Shown here: piece by piece, positions 1 to 5,274 of the stretch | How the letters are laid out: each line of letters starts with the position of its first letter | How positions within the stretch are numbered: position 1 is the stretch's first letter | NCBI GenBank assembly: GCA_022776785.1 | Contig: JALFHA010000253.1 | Span: 1-6,466, forward strand | Direction of reading: 5' to 3' | Length of the DNA stretch: 6,466 nucleotides | Source of the DNA: Clostridiales bacterium | GTDB taxonomy: Bacteria; Bacillota; Clostridia; Christensenellales; Aristaeellaceae | Program-made: the position numbers and the translations under genes | Notes under the pieces: model-generated | Told to the model about the DNA's origin: nothing | The model's input: the letters and a program-made list of their open reading frames with translations, nothing else | Database searches by the model: none

Positions 1-12
1 AAAGAAAAAGCA

Positions 13-50
13 GTTTCAGAGCAGGATGCGAAGCATCCTACGATTGAAAC
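13..50. other. Palindrome at the left edge, ending in ATTGAAAC
   Basis: A perfect 7-bp inverted repeat (AGGATGC 23-29, GCATCCT 33-39, 3-base loop) is flanked by GTTTC (13-17) and GAAAC (46-50), which can extend the stem after an internal loop. On the minus strand TGCTTTTTCTTT follows, so it could be a second, weak terminator. On the plus strand the 32 bases 19-50 have the layout of a type I CRISPR repeat, but no second copy is visible. Bases 51-99 show no gene or other element. Confidence 0.4.
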
Positions 51-99
51 GGGGCTGATTCTGCAAAGCTAGATTTTAGCCGCAAAATAGTATAACAAA

Positions 100-129
100 G
101 CAGGGAGAAGTCTCAAGCCTTCTCCCTGC
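100..129 (-). terminator. Intrinsic terminator after the GuaA-like gene
   Basis: The arms GCAGGGAGAAG and CTTCTCCCTGC (11 bp, perfect) enclose an 8-base loop just 4 bases after the stop codon. On the minus strand they are followed by TTTGTTATA, a modest T-rich tail. With the upstream terminator at 1624-1662 this makes the GuaA-like gene a separate one-gene unit. Confidence 0.85.
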
Positions 130-133
130 CCTC

Positions 134-1567
134 TTATGCGAATGTTTCCTTCCCTGCGGGCGTCGGCGTTTCATCATAGAGCACGCGCGTCACCTGCGGC
201 GCGGCCTTGAGGATACGCTGCGACGTGCGCTCCAGCAGGTCTGGCGGCAGGCGCGCGGGCATCAGCCACGCGCCGGACTCCGTCACCGCGCGCAGCACGA
301 TCATCTCGCCGTCCATCGGCGAGAGACCCTGCGCGAGCACGGGAAAGCCCTTGTACAGCTTGCGGGCAAGCCCTGCGGCTGCAAGCTCCTCCTGAAAGAT
401 GGCCTCGGCCTCGCGCAGCGCGTTCAAGCGTTCCTGCGTCACCTCGCCGATGATGCGCGCCCCAAGCCCTAGCATCGGGAAGGGCTTGCGGCTGACGAGC
501 AGCTCGTCGAGCCCCAGCTCCGCGCCCATGCGGCGCACCTCGCTCTTGAGCAGCGTTTCCAGCGGACAGATGACCGTCACGTCGTCGCTCTGCCATTCCT
601 CCGGGCCACCCTGAAGGGTATCGCTGTAATTGCTGCCGAACACGAGCGTCTGCGCCCCCTCCTCCGCGCACACGCGCAGAAGCTGCTCGCGGATGAATGC
701 GGAGACGACGGCGCGCTTTTCCTCCATCTCCCGCTTGCCCGCCAGCGCGCGCAGCGTGGCGTCAGCGCGATCCTCGACGCGCAGCGGCACGCCCAGCGCC
801 TCGAACCTCGCCGACATGCGGTCGATTTCGGTCGCGCGCATCAGGCCGGTATCCACAAACACGGCGGTCATCCGCGCGCCGAAGGCCCTGTGCGCGAGCA
901 CCGCGGCCACCGTGGAATCCACGCCGCCGCTGACGGCGCACACCGCGCGCCCGCCGTCCTCCGCGGCCCCGGCCAGCGGGCGATCAGCCTCGCGCAGCGC
1001 CGCGCCGCTGTCCCACCACGGCGTGCAGCCGCAGATGTCCAGCGCGAAGTTCTTGAGGATGGCCGTGCCGTCCGGGTCGTTGCGCTCCAGCTCAAACTGC
1101 ACGCCATAGAGCTTTCGCTCCGGTTTTTCAAAGGCGATGGTGCACGCGCCGGCGTTTGCGCTCATGCGCACATCCGGCGGGAGCATCATCACCCGCGCCT
1201 CGCCGATGAGCCGTTCGCCGTTCTCCACGCCCGCGAAAAGCGCGCTCTCGCCGTAGGAGACGGCCGCCTTTTTTTCGCTCAGAGCGACGTCCGCACACGC
1301 GCCGCCCAGCGCGGTGAGCAGCATGTGCGCCGTGTGGCCCAGCGCCAGCACGGGAATGCCAAGATTCAGGACCTCCGCGTCGAATACGCCCATGCCCCCG
1401 GCGCTTGCCCCGGCCAGCACGATGCCGCGCGGCTCAATCGCGCGAATCTGCTCGGCGGTCGTCGCGCCGCAGCAGATGGTGGTATAGACCTGCTCCGCGC
1501 GCAGGCGCTTCACCATATCCAGCGCGAACTCGCCGGAATAATCCAGAATCAGAATCATGTCCTTCAA
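134..1567 (-). CDS. GMP synthetase (GuaA)-family protein with degenerate glutaminase domain
   Basis: The 477-residue protein follows GuaA from end to end: class I glutamine amidotransferase (about 4-180), PP-loop ATP pyrophosphatase (about 205-360) and C-terminal dimerisation domain (about 363-477). GuaA aminates XMP to GMP, using ammonia from glutamine. The PP-loop SGGVDS (213-218) is intact, so adenylation of a substrate is plausible. The amidotransferase looks dead: the usual GICYGMQ nucleophile loop reads ALGHTAH (75-81), with G77 in place of cysteine, and VQFHPEV reads VQFELER (156-162), losing the histidine. The XMP-side motifs are also altered: the KSHHNVGGLP lid is absent (about 13 residues shorter near 318-335), FPGPGLAIR reads FPMLGLGAR (363-371), and the usual PATIEWE tail is AGKETFA. 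It may be ammonia-dependent, use another substrate, or be non-catalytic. Genuine GuaA would be expected elsewhere in the genome. TTG is preferred as start on ribosome-site spacing. No promoter was recognised. Confidence 0.85.
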   Translation of the reverse strand: MKDMILILDYSGEFALDMVKRLRAEQVYTTICCGATTAEQIRAIEPRGIVLAGASAGGMGVFDAEVLNLGIPVLALGHTAHMLLTALGGACADVALSEKKAAVSYGESALFAGVENGERLIGEARVMMLPPDVRMSANAGACTIAFEKPERKLYGVQFELERNDPDGTAILKNFALDICGCTPWWDSGAALREADRPLAGAAEDGGRAVCAVSGGVDSTVAAVLAHRAFGARMTAVFVDTGLMRATEIDRMSARFEALGVPLRVEDRADATLRALAGKREMEEKRAVVSAFIREQLLRVCAEEGAQTLVFGSNYSDTLQGGPEEWQSDDVTVICPLETLLKSEVRRMGAELGLDELLVSRKPFPMLGLGARIIGEVTQERLNALREAEAIFQEELAAAGLARKLYKGFPVLAQGLSPMDGEMIVLRAVTESGAWLMPARLPPDLLERTSQRILKAAPQVTRVLYDETPTPAGKETFA

Positions 1568-1575
1568 CTTCTTCT

Positions 1576-1583
1576 CCTCCTTT
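1576..1583 (-). promoter_or_regulatory. Ribosome binding site supporting a TTG start for the GuaA-like gene
   Basis: AAAGGAGG on the minus strand lies 8 bases before TTG (1567) but 17 before the alternative in-frame ATG (1558). This favours TTG, although the protein family usually begins at the MILILD position served by the ATG. Confidence 0.7.
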
Positions 1584-1623
1584 CCCCGATCTTTTCCCCT
1601 GTGGGTATTTCCCTCCCGATGTC

Positions 1624-1662
1624 AAAAGAAGCTGTCCCGCGTGCGGCGAAACAGCTTCTTTT
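1624..1662 (-). terminator. Intrinsic terminator of the ribosomal-protein operon
   Basis: The 12-base arms AAAAGAAGCTGT and ACAGCTTCTTTT are perfect complements around a 15-base GC-rich loop, beginning 12 bases after the rplQ stop. On the minus strand the stem ends in CTTCTTTT. Because the arms carry A-runs on one side and T-runs on the other, it may also act on plus-strand transcripts. It separates the operon from the GuaA-like gene. Confidence 0.9.
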
Positions 1663-1674
1663 GTGCTTTTGAAA

Positions 1675-2187
1675 TCAGACCAGCTCGAGAATAACCATCT
1701 CGGCGGCGTCGCCGCGGCGCGGGCCCTTCTTGAGGATACGGGTGTAGCCGCCGGCGCAGTTCTTCTCCGCGTTGCGGGCCTTGTACTTGGGGCCGATCTC
1801 GCGGAAGAGCTTCTCGACGCACGGATACTTGACGTCCTTGGTGCGCTCGCGATAGGCGCGCTTGGACTCGTCCGCCTGCTTGGGCTCCTTGACGTTGTAC
1901 AGATACGCCATGATCTGACGGCGGGCATGGAGCTTGCTGGGCGCATCGTTCTGGACCGTCACCGTGACCGTCTGGCCCTTGTCGTTGTTGAAGGTCTTCT
2001 CGACGGAGACGTTGTTGTCGCACTCGCGGATGGCGAGGGTGATGAGACGCTCGGCCTCGCTGCGAACCTCCTTCGCGCGGGCAAGGGTGGTCTCGATGCG
2101 GCCGTACCAGATCAGATTGGTCACCTGGTTACGAAGAAGCGCCTTGCGCTGAGAGGCCGTGCGGCCCAGTTTGCGCTGATAAGCCAT
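1675..2187 (-). CDS. rplQ: 50S ribosomal protein L17, long form
   Basis: The start (MAYQRKLGRTASQRKALLRN) and the end (GGYTRILKKGPRRGDAAEMV, then ILELV) are unmistakable L17. The protein has 170 residues against about 115-130 in most bacteria. The extra length lies mainly in two internal stretches, about residues 55-84 (before SKLHARRQ) and about 98-121 (before CVEKLFREIG), with a few more near 138-144. Reading frame and composition continue through these, so they look like genuine insertions rather than a frameshift. L17 binds domain III of 23S rRNA near the exit-tunnel rim. The ATG has AAGGAGG 8 bases upstream. This is the last gene before the strong terminator, only 12 bases after its stop. 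Confidence 0.95.
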   Translation of the reverse strand: MAYQRKLGRTASQRKALLRNQVTNLIWYGRIETTLARAKEVRSEAERLITLAIRECDNNVSVEKTFNNDKGQTVTVTVQNDAPSKLHARRQIMAYLYNVKEPKQADESKRAYRERTKDVKYPCVEKLFREIGPKYKARNAEKNCAGGYTRILKKGPRRGDAAEMVILELV

Positions 2188-2248
2188 GGGAATATCCTCC
2201 TTTTTTGACCCGCCTCCTGCAAATACAGTTCCTCACGCGGCAGCCGAC

Positions 2249-2279
2249 GAGCCGGAGAACGTCCATGACGCTCCGGCTC
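2249..2279 (-). other. Strong hairpin in the rplQ upstream region
   Basis: The 9-base arms GAGCCGGAG and CTCCGGCTC are perfect complements. Inside them a 4-bp CGTC/GACG stem closes a 3-base loop, with two unpaired bases on one side. A further 4-bp pairing (2241-2244 with 2283-2286) may extend the base. No T-run follows on either strand, so it is not a normal terminator. It could be an RNase processing site or a barrier that adjusts rplQ output relative to rpoA. Confidence 0.55.
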
Positions 2280-2287
2280 CCCGCTGA

Positions 2288-2361
2288 CGCGCCCATATTT
2301 CCCTTAGGCGCGGCCTTTGTGTGCCCTTTTCGGGCGATATATCCTCGCGCCGTATGGCGCG
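2288..2361 (-). promoter_or_regulatory. Four-arm repeat structure in the rpoA-rplQ spacer (possible RNA element)
   Basis: On the minus-strand transcript four arms occur in order: CGCGCC (2361-2356), GGCGCG (2351-2346), CGCGCC (2312-2307) and GGCGCG (2293-2288). Arms 1-2 form a hairpin with a 4-base loop, and arms 3-4 form one with a 13-base loop. Arms 2 and 3 can equally pair with each other, enclosing a small GCCC/GGGC hairpin (2335-2323). Mutually exclusive pairings of this kind are typical of attenuators or protein-binding leaders, but no T-run follows and the arms are short and GC-only. A regulatory role for rplQ is inference only. No promoter was recognised in the spacer. Confidence 0.35.
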
Positions 2362-2380
2362 CAGGTGGTAAGTATGCGGT

Positions 2381-3319
2381 TTACTCGTCGTTGGCGCGCA
2401 GTGCCAGGCCGAGTGCGGCGAGCTTCTGCTCGACCTCCTCCAGAGACTTCTTGCCCAGGTTGCGGACCTTCATCATGTCCTCCTGATTGCGCTGCACCAA
2501 CTCGCAGACCGTGTTGATGCCGGCCCGCTTGAGGCAGTTGTAGGCGCGCACGGAGAGATCCAGCTCCTCGATGGTCATCTCGAGCACCTTCTCGTGGCGA
2601 TCGTCTTCCTTCTCATTGAAGCCGATGGTCACCACCTGATCGGTGAGGTCCATGAACATCTTGAGGTGGCGGCTGAGGATTTCAGCCGCAGTGCTGATGG
2701 CCTCATCCGGCTGGATGCTGCCGTCGGTCCACACCTCGAGAGTCAGGCGGTCATAGTCGGTCGCCTGACCGACGCGGGTGTTCTCCACAGTGTAGTTGAC
2801 CTTGCGGATGGGGGTGAAGATGGAGTCCGTCGGGATCACGCCAATGGGCATGGTCGGCGTCTTGTTCTTGTCGGCGCTGACGTAGCCGCGGCCCTTGTCG
2901 AGCGTGAGGTGCATGATGAGATCCGCATCCTCATTGAGGGTGGCGATGTGCAGGTCGCGGTTCACCACCTCGATCTGGTCGTCCACCTCGAGGGCGGCGG
3001 CAGTCAGCTCGCACGGGCCCTTGACGTTGATGGACACGGTTTTCGGCCCATCGCAGTACAGCTTGGCGGAAAGCTCTTTCAGGTTGAGGATGATCTCTGC
3101 AACGTCTTCCTTCACGCCCGGAACCGCAGAAAACTCATGCTGGATGCCCTCAATGCGGATGCTGGAAACAGCAACGCCCGGAAGGGAGCTGAGCAGCACA
3201 CGGCGAAGGGAGTTGCCCAGCGTCTGGCCGAAGCCATGCTCAAGCGGCTCCACAACGAATTTTCCATAGCTGTCGCTGGCTTCCACGCGCTCGATGCGGG
3301 GCTTTTCGATTTCGATCAT
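2381..3319 (-). CDS. rpoA: DNA-directed RNA polymerase subunit alpha
   Basis: The 312-residue protein has the full two-domain layout. The N-terminal domain (residues 1 to about 230) dimerises and scaffolds beta and beta-prime; it shows EPLEHGFGQTLGNSLRRVLL (residues 24-43) and DVAEIILNLK (72-81). A charged linker follows at about 233-247. The C-terminal domain (about 248-312) carries MTIEELDLSVRAYNCLKRAG (248-267) and VRNLGKKSLEEV (285-296), the helix-hairpin-helix that binds UP-element DNA and activators; R258 corresponds to R265 of E. coli alpha. The ATG has GAGGAGG about 10 bases upstream, and MIEIEKPRIE is the usual start. The gap to rpsD is 47 bases. The following gap to rplQ is long (193 bases) and rich in hairpins. 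Confidence 0.98.
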   Translation of the reverse strand: MIEIEKPRIERVEASDSYGKFVVEPLEHGFGQTLGNSLRRVLLSSLPGVAVSSIRIEGIQHEFSAVPGVKEDVAEIILNLKELSAKLYCDGPKTVSINVKGPCELTAAALEVDDQIEVVNRDLHIATLNEDADLIMHLTLDKGRGYVSADKNKTPTMPIGVIPTDSIFTPIRKVNYTVENTRVGQATDYDRLTLEVWTDGSIQPDEAISTAAEILSRHLKMFMDLTDQVVTIGFNEKEDDRHEKVLEMTIEELDLSVRAYNCLKRAGINTVCELVQRNQEDMMKVRNLGKKSLEEVEQKLAALGLALRANDE

Positions 3320-3366
3320 GATGCAGATTCCTCCTCACAGTTGCCGTGAAAAAACCAGACGGTTCA

Positions 3367-3963
3367 TCAGCGAGAATAGAGCTCGACGATGAGGTGCTCC
3401 TCGATCGGGCAGTCGATATCCTCGCGGGCCGGCAGGGCGACGACCTTGCCGGTCAGGTTGGGCGCGTCAAAGGTGAGCCACTTGGGCGTCACGACGCCGG
3501 TACCCTCGCGCAGGGCCTTGAAGCCGGCCTGCTCGCGGGAGTGCTCGCGCACGGTGATGACGTCGCCGACCTTCACGGAATAGGAGGGGATGTCCACCTT
3601 CTTGCCGTTGACGAGGATGTGGCCATGCACCACGATCTGGCGGGCCATGCGGCGGGTCTTGGCGAGGCCAAGGCGGTAGACCACGTTGTCAAGGCGCTGC
3701 TCGAGCAGGCGGAGCAGGTTCTCACCGGTGATGCCCTTCATGTTGGCAGCCTTGAGGTAGTAGCGATGGAACTGCTTCTCCAGCACGCCGTAGACGAACT
3801 TGACCTTCTGCTTCTCCTTGAGCTGCATCCCGTACTCGGAAACCTTCTTGCGCTTGTTGCCGCCGGGATTGCGGGTAGACTTCTTATTGCCATAGCCCAT
3901 GACGGCCGGGGAGATGTCAAGACTCCGGCACTTCTTGGCGATGGGCTCCTTGTTGTTAGCCAT
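3367..3963 (-). CDS. rpsD: 30S ribosomal protein S4 (zinc-free form)
   Basis: The 198-residue protein has an N-terminal S4-specific domain (residues 1 to about 87, with KKVSEYGMQLKEKQKVKF at 39-56) and an S4 RNA-binding domain (about 88-150, with RLDNVVYRLGLAKTRRMARQ at 90-109 and VVHGHILVNGKKVDIPSY at 111-128). S4 is a primary 16S rRNA binding protein that starts assembly of the 30S body and shapes the mRNA entry channel. In many bacteria it also represses its own operon. The N-terminus has a single cysteine (C12) instead of the four-cysteine zinc motif, so this is a C- form. The ATG follows AAGGAGG by 10 bases. Two in-frame TGA codons stand in tandem at its end (3369-3364). Its place between rpsK and rpoA is usual in Clostridia and proteobacteria. 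Confidence 0.96.
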   Translation of the reverse strand: MANNKEPIAKKCRSLDISPAVMGYGNKKSTRNPGGNKRKKVSEYGMQLKEKQKVKFVYGVLEKQFHRYYLKAANMKGITGENLLRLLEQRLDNVVYRLGLAKTRRMARQIVVHGHILVNGKKVDIPSYSVKVGDVITVREHSREQAGFKALREGTGVVTPKWLTFDAPNLTGKVVALPAREDIDCPIEEHLIVELYSR

Positions 3964-3988
3964 TTGCTTACGTCCTCCTTACAAAACC

Positions 3989-4390
3989 TTACACGCGGCG
4001 GCGCTTGGGCGGACGGCATCCGTTGTGCGGGATGGGCGTCACGTCCTTAATCATGTTGACCTCGAGGCCGGCGGCCTGGAGGGAACGGATCGCGGCCTCA
4101 CGTCCGGAGCCCGGGCCCTTGACGTAGACCTCAACGGTCTTCAGGCCGTACTCCATAGCGGCCTTGGCGGCGGTCTCCGCAGCGGTCTGCGCAGCGAACG
4201 GCGTGGACTTCTTGCTGCCGCGGAAGCCGAGGCCGCCGGCGGAAGCCCAGCTCAGCGCGTTGCCCTGGGTATCGGTCAGGGTCACGATGGTGTTATTGAA
4301 GGAGGAGCGGATGTGTGCCGCACCGCGCTCCACGACCTTGCGCTCGCGGCGCTTGCGGACGACTTTTTTCAGCTTCTGCTTAGGTGCCAT
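3989..4390 (-). CDS. rpsK: 30S ribosomal protein S11
   Basis: The 133-residue protein is a complete S11. It has a basic N-terminal tail (MAPKQKLKKVVRKRRERKVV), the core IRSSFNNTIVTLTDTQGNAL (about residues 27-46), and the C-terminal signature VTPIPHNGCRPPKRRRV. S11 lies on the 30S platform, contacts 16S rRNA near the E site and helps position the mRNA. A TTG two codons upstream (4396) is also in frame, but it lies only 3 bases from the AGAGGAG ribosome site, while the ATG at 4390 has a 9-base spacing, so ATG is chosen. The gap to rpsM is 15 bases, and the ribosome binding site overlaps the rpsM stop. Confidence 0.97.
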   Translation of the reverse strand: MAPKQKLKKVVRKRRERKVVERGAAHIRSSFNNTIVTLTDTQGNALSWASAGGLGFRGSKKSTPFAAQTAAETAAKAAMEYGLKTVEVYVKGPGSGREAAIRSLQAAGLEVNMIKDVTPIPHNGCRPPKRRRV

Positions 4391-4399
4391 AGTCAATCA

Positions 4400-4406
4400 C
4401 TCCTCT
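4400..4406 (-). promoter_or_regulatory. Ribosome binding site deciding the rpsK start
   Basis: AGAGGAG on the minus strand is 9 bases from the ATG at 4390 but only 3 from an in-frame TTG at 4396. Normal spacing therefore favours the ATG. The site touches the rpsM stop codon. Confidence 0.75.
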
Positions 4407-4783
4407 TATCTGGTTGCCTTCTTCTTGCCGGCAATGGTCTTCTTGGGACCCTTGCGGGTACGGGCGTTCTGCTTGGTGTTCTGGCCGCGGACAGGCAGGC
4501 CCTTGCGATGGCGCACGCCGCGGTAGCAGCCGATCTCCATCAGGCGCTTGATGTCCAGGCCCACGTCGCGGCGCAGGTCGCCCTCCACCTTCAGGTTGTG
4601 CTCGATGTATTCACGGATCTTGTTGACGTCCTGCTCCGTGAGATCCTTCACGCGGGTGTCAGGGTTGACGCCGGTAGCGGCGAGGATCTCCTGAGAGGTC
4701 TTCAGGCCGATGCCGAAAATATACGTCAATCCGATTTCGACCCGCTTCTCACGAGGCAGGTCAACGCCAGAAATACGTGCCAT
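4406..4783 (-). CDS. rpsM: 30S ribosomal protein S13
   Basis: The 125-residue protein starts MARISGVDLPREKRVEIGLT and has the expected S13 blocks: a helix-two-turn-helix core with IFGIGLKTSQEIL (about residues 22-34) and the C-terminal tRNA-facing tail with YRGVRHRKGLPVRGQNTKQN (residues 87-106), ending in a lysine-rich stretch. S13 sits in the 30S head, contacts P-site tRNA and forms intersubunit bridges. The frame stays open to an upstream ATG at 4849, but that codon has no ribosome binding site and adds 22 residues foreign to S13. The ATG at 4783 has GGAGGT 6 bases before it. It follows rpmJ and precedes rpsK in the standard order. Confidence 0.97.
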   Translation of the reverse strand: MARISGVDLPREKRVEIGLTYIFGIGLKTSQEILAATGVNPDTRVKDLTEQDVNKIREYIEHNLKVEGDLRRDVGLDIKRLMEIGCYRGVRHRKGLPVRGQNTKQNARTRKGPKKTIAGKKKATR

Positions 4784-4789
4784 TGTTTT

Positions 4790-4795
4790 ACCTCC
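4790..4795 (-). promoter_or_regulatory. Ribosome binding site deciding the rpsM start
   Basis: GGAGGT on the minus strand lies 6 bases before the ATG at 4783. The upstream in-frame ATG at 4849 lacks any such site, so the shorter start is preferred. Confidence 0.8.
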
Positions 4796-4853
4796 GAACT
4801 GAATTCCGTAAGTGTGGTTCCTGCTTGATTTCTCTATGAAAAGCCGCATGGTT

Positions 4854-4870
4854 CGCAGGCAGGGCCTGCG
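4854..4870 (-). other. Small GC-rich hairpin in the rpmJ-rpsM gap
   Basis: The arms CGCAGG (4854-4859) and CCTGCG (4865-4870) pair perfectly around a 5-base loop in the 125-base spacer. No T-run follows on the minus strand, so it is not an intrinsic terminator. It could be an mRNA processing or stability element, or it may mean nothing. The rest of the spacer shows only the rpsM ribosome binding site. Confidence 0.35.
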
Positions 4871-4908
4871 CAGCCGCCCAAGCGATCCTTCCTGTCAAAA
4901 AAAGCAAA

Positions 4909-5022
4909 TCAGCCCTGCTTCTGCTTGTGCTTGGGGTTCTCGCAGATGACCATGATGCGGCCCTTGCGCTTGATGATCTTGCACTTTTCGCAGATAGGCT
5001 TGACAGACGGTCTAACCTTCAT
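4909..5022 (-). CDS. rpmJ: 50S ribosomal protein L36 (zinc-binding form)
   Basis: This 37-codon gene encodes MKVRPSVKPICEKCKIIKRK followed by GRIMVICENPKHKQKQG, the standard bacterial L36 length and sequence. The zinc ribbon ligands C11, C14, C27 and H32 are all present, so this is the zinc-dependent (C+) form. L36 is the smallest large-subunit protein and binds 23S rRNA near the peptidyl transferase and L7/L12 base regions. The ATG at 5022 is preceded by GGAGGA at about 8 bases. The gene begins 28 bases after infA, the usual order. A 125-base gap then separates it from rpsM, longer than the other gaps in this part of the operon. Confidence 0.97.
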   Translation of the reverse strand: MKVRPSVKPICEKCKIIKRKGRIMVICENPKHKQKQG

Positions 5023-5050
5023 TTGTCCGTTCCTCCTCGAATTTGTTTTC

Positions 5051-5272
5051 TCAACCCTTGCTGCGCCAGGTGATGCGTCCCCTGGTCAGATCATAGGGGG
5101 AAATTTCGACCTTGACCTTATCGCCCGGGTAGATGCGGATGAAGTTCATGCGGATCTTTCCGGAGATCTGAGCCATCACTTTATGCCCGCCGGCCACCTC
5201 CACGCGGAAATTCGCGTTGGGCAGAGCCTCGACGACGACGCCTTCAACCTCGATATTGTCGCTCTTGGGCAA
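5051..5272 (-). CDS. infA: Translation initiation factor IF-1 (TTG start)
   Basis: The 73-residue protein is a single OB-fold. It carries the IF-1 signatures IEVEGVVVEALPNANFRVEV (residues 7-26), GHKVMAQISGKIRMNFIRI (residues 29-47) and the end motif SPYDLTRGRITWR (about residues 58-70). IF-1 binds the A site of the 30S subunit and helps IF-2 and IF-3 select the start codon. The start is TTG at 5272-5270: translation from there gives the normal IF-1 N-terminus (MPKSDNIEVEG), and AAGGAGGG lies 6 bases upstream. No ATG is placed to replace it; the next in-frame ATG would remove the conserved first strands. Only 2 bases separate it from the TAA of the preceding KOW gene. Its ribosome binding site lies within that gene, so coupling is likely. 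Confidence 0.97.
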   Translation of the reverse strand: MPKSDNIEVEGVVVEALPNANFRVEVAGGHKVMAQISGKIRMNFIRIYPGDKVKVEISPYDLTRGRITWRSKG

Positions 5273-5274
5273 CG

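Noticed and set aside
1620..1625. TTGACA (minus strand) as a -35 box for the GuaA-like gene
   Set aside because: It overlaps the tail of the operon terminator, and no TATAAT-like hexamer lies 16-18 bases downstream.
1663..1674. An L17 downstream element (L17DE-type RNA) after rplQ
   Set aside because: Only 12 bases separate the rplQ stop from the terminator stem, leaving no room for an additional structured element.
2129..2266. 45-codon minus-strand ORF starting inside the rplQ upstream hairpin and running into rplQ
   Set aside because: It overlaps the start of rplQ in another frame, has only a poor GGAG signal inside a strong stem, and its translation (many R, C and G) resembles no known protein.
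4784..4849. N-terminal extension of S13 from an upstream ATG at 4849
   Set aside because: There is no ribosome binding site before it, and the extra 22 residues do not belong to S13. The ATG at 4783 has GGAGGT at normal spacing and gives the standard N-terminus.
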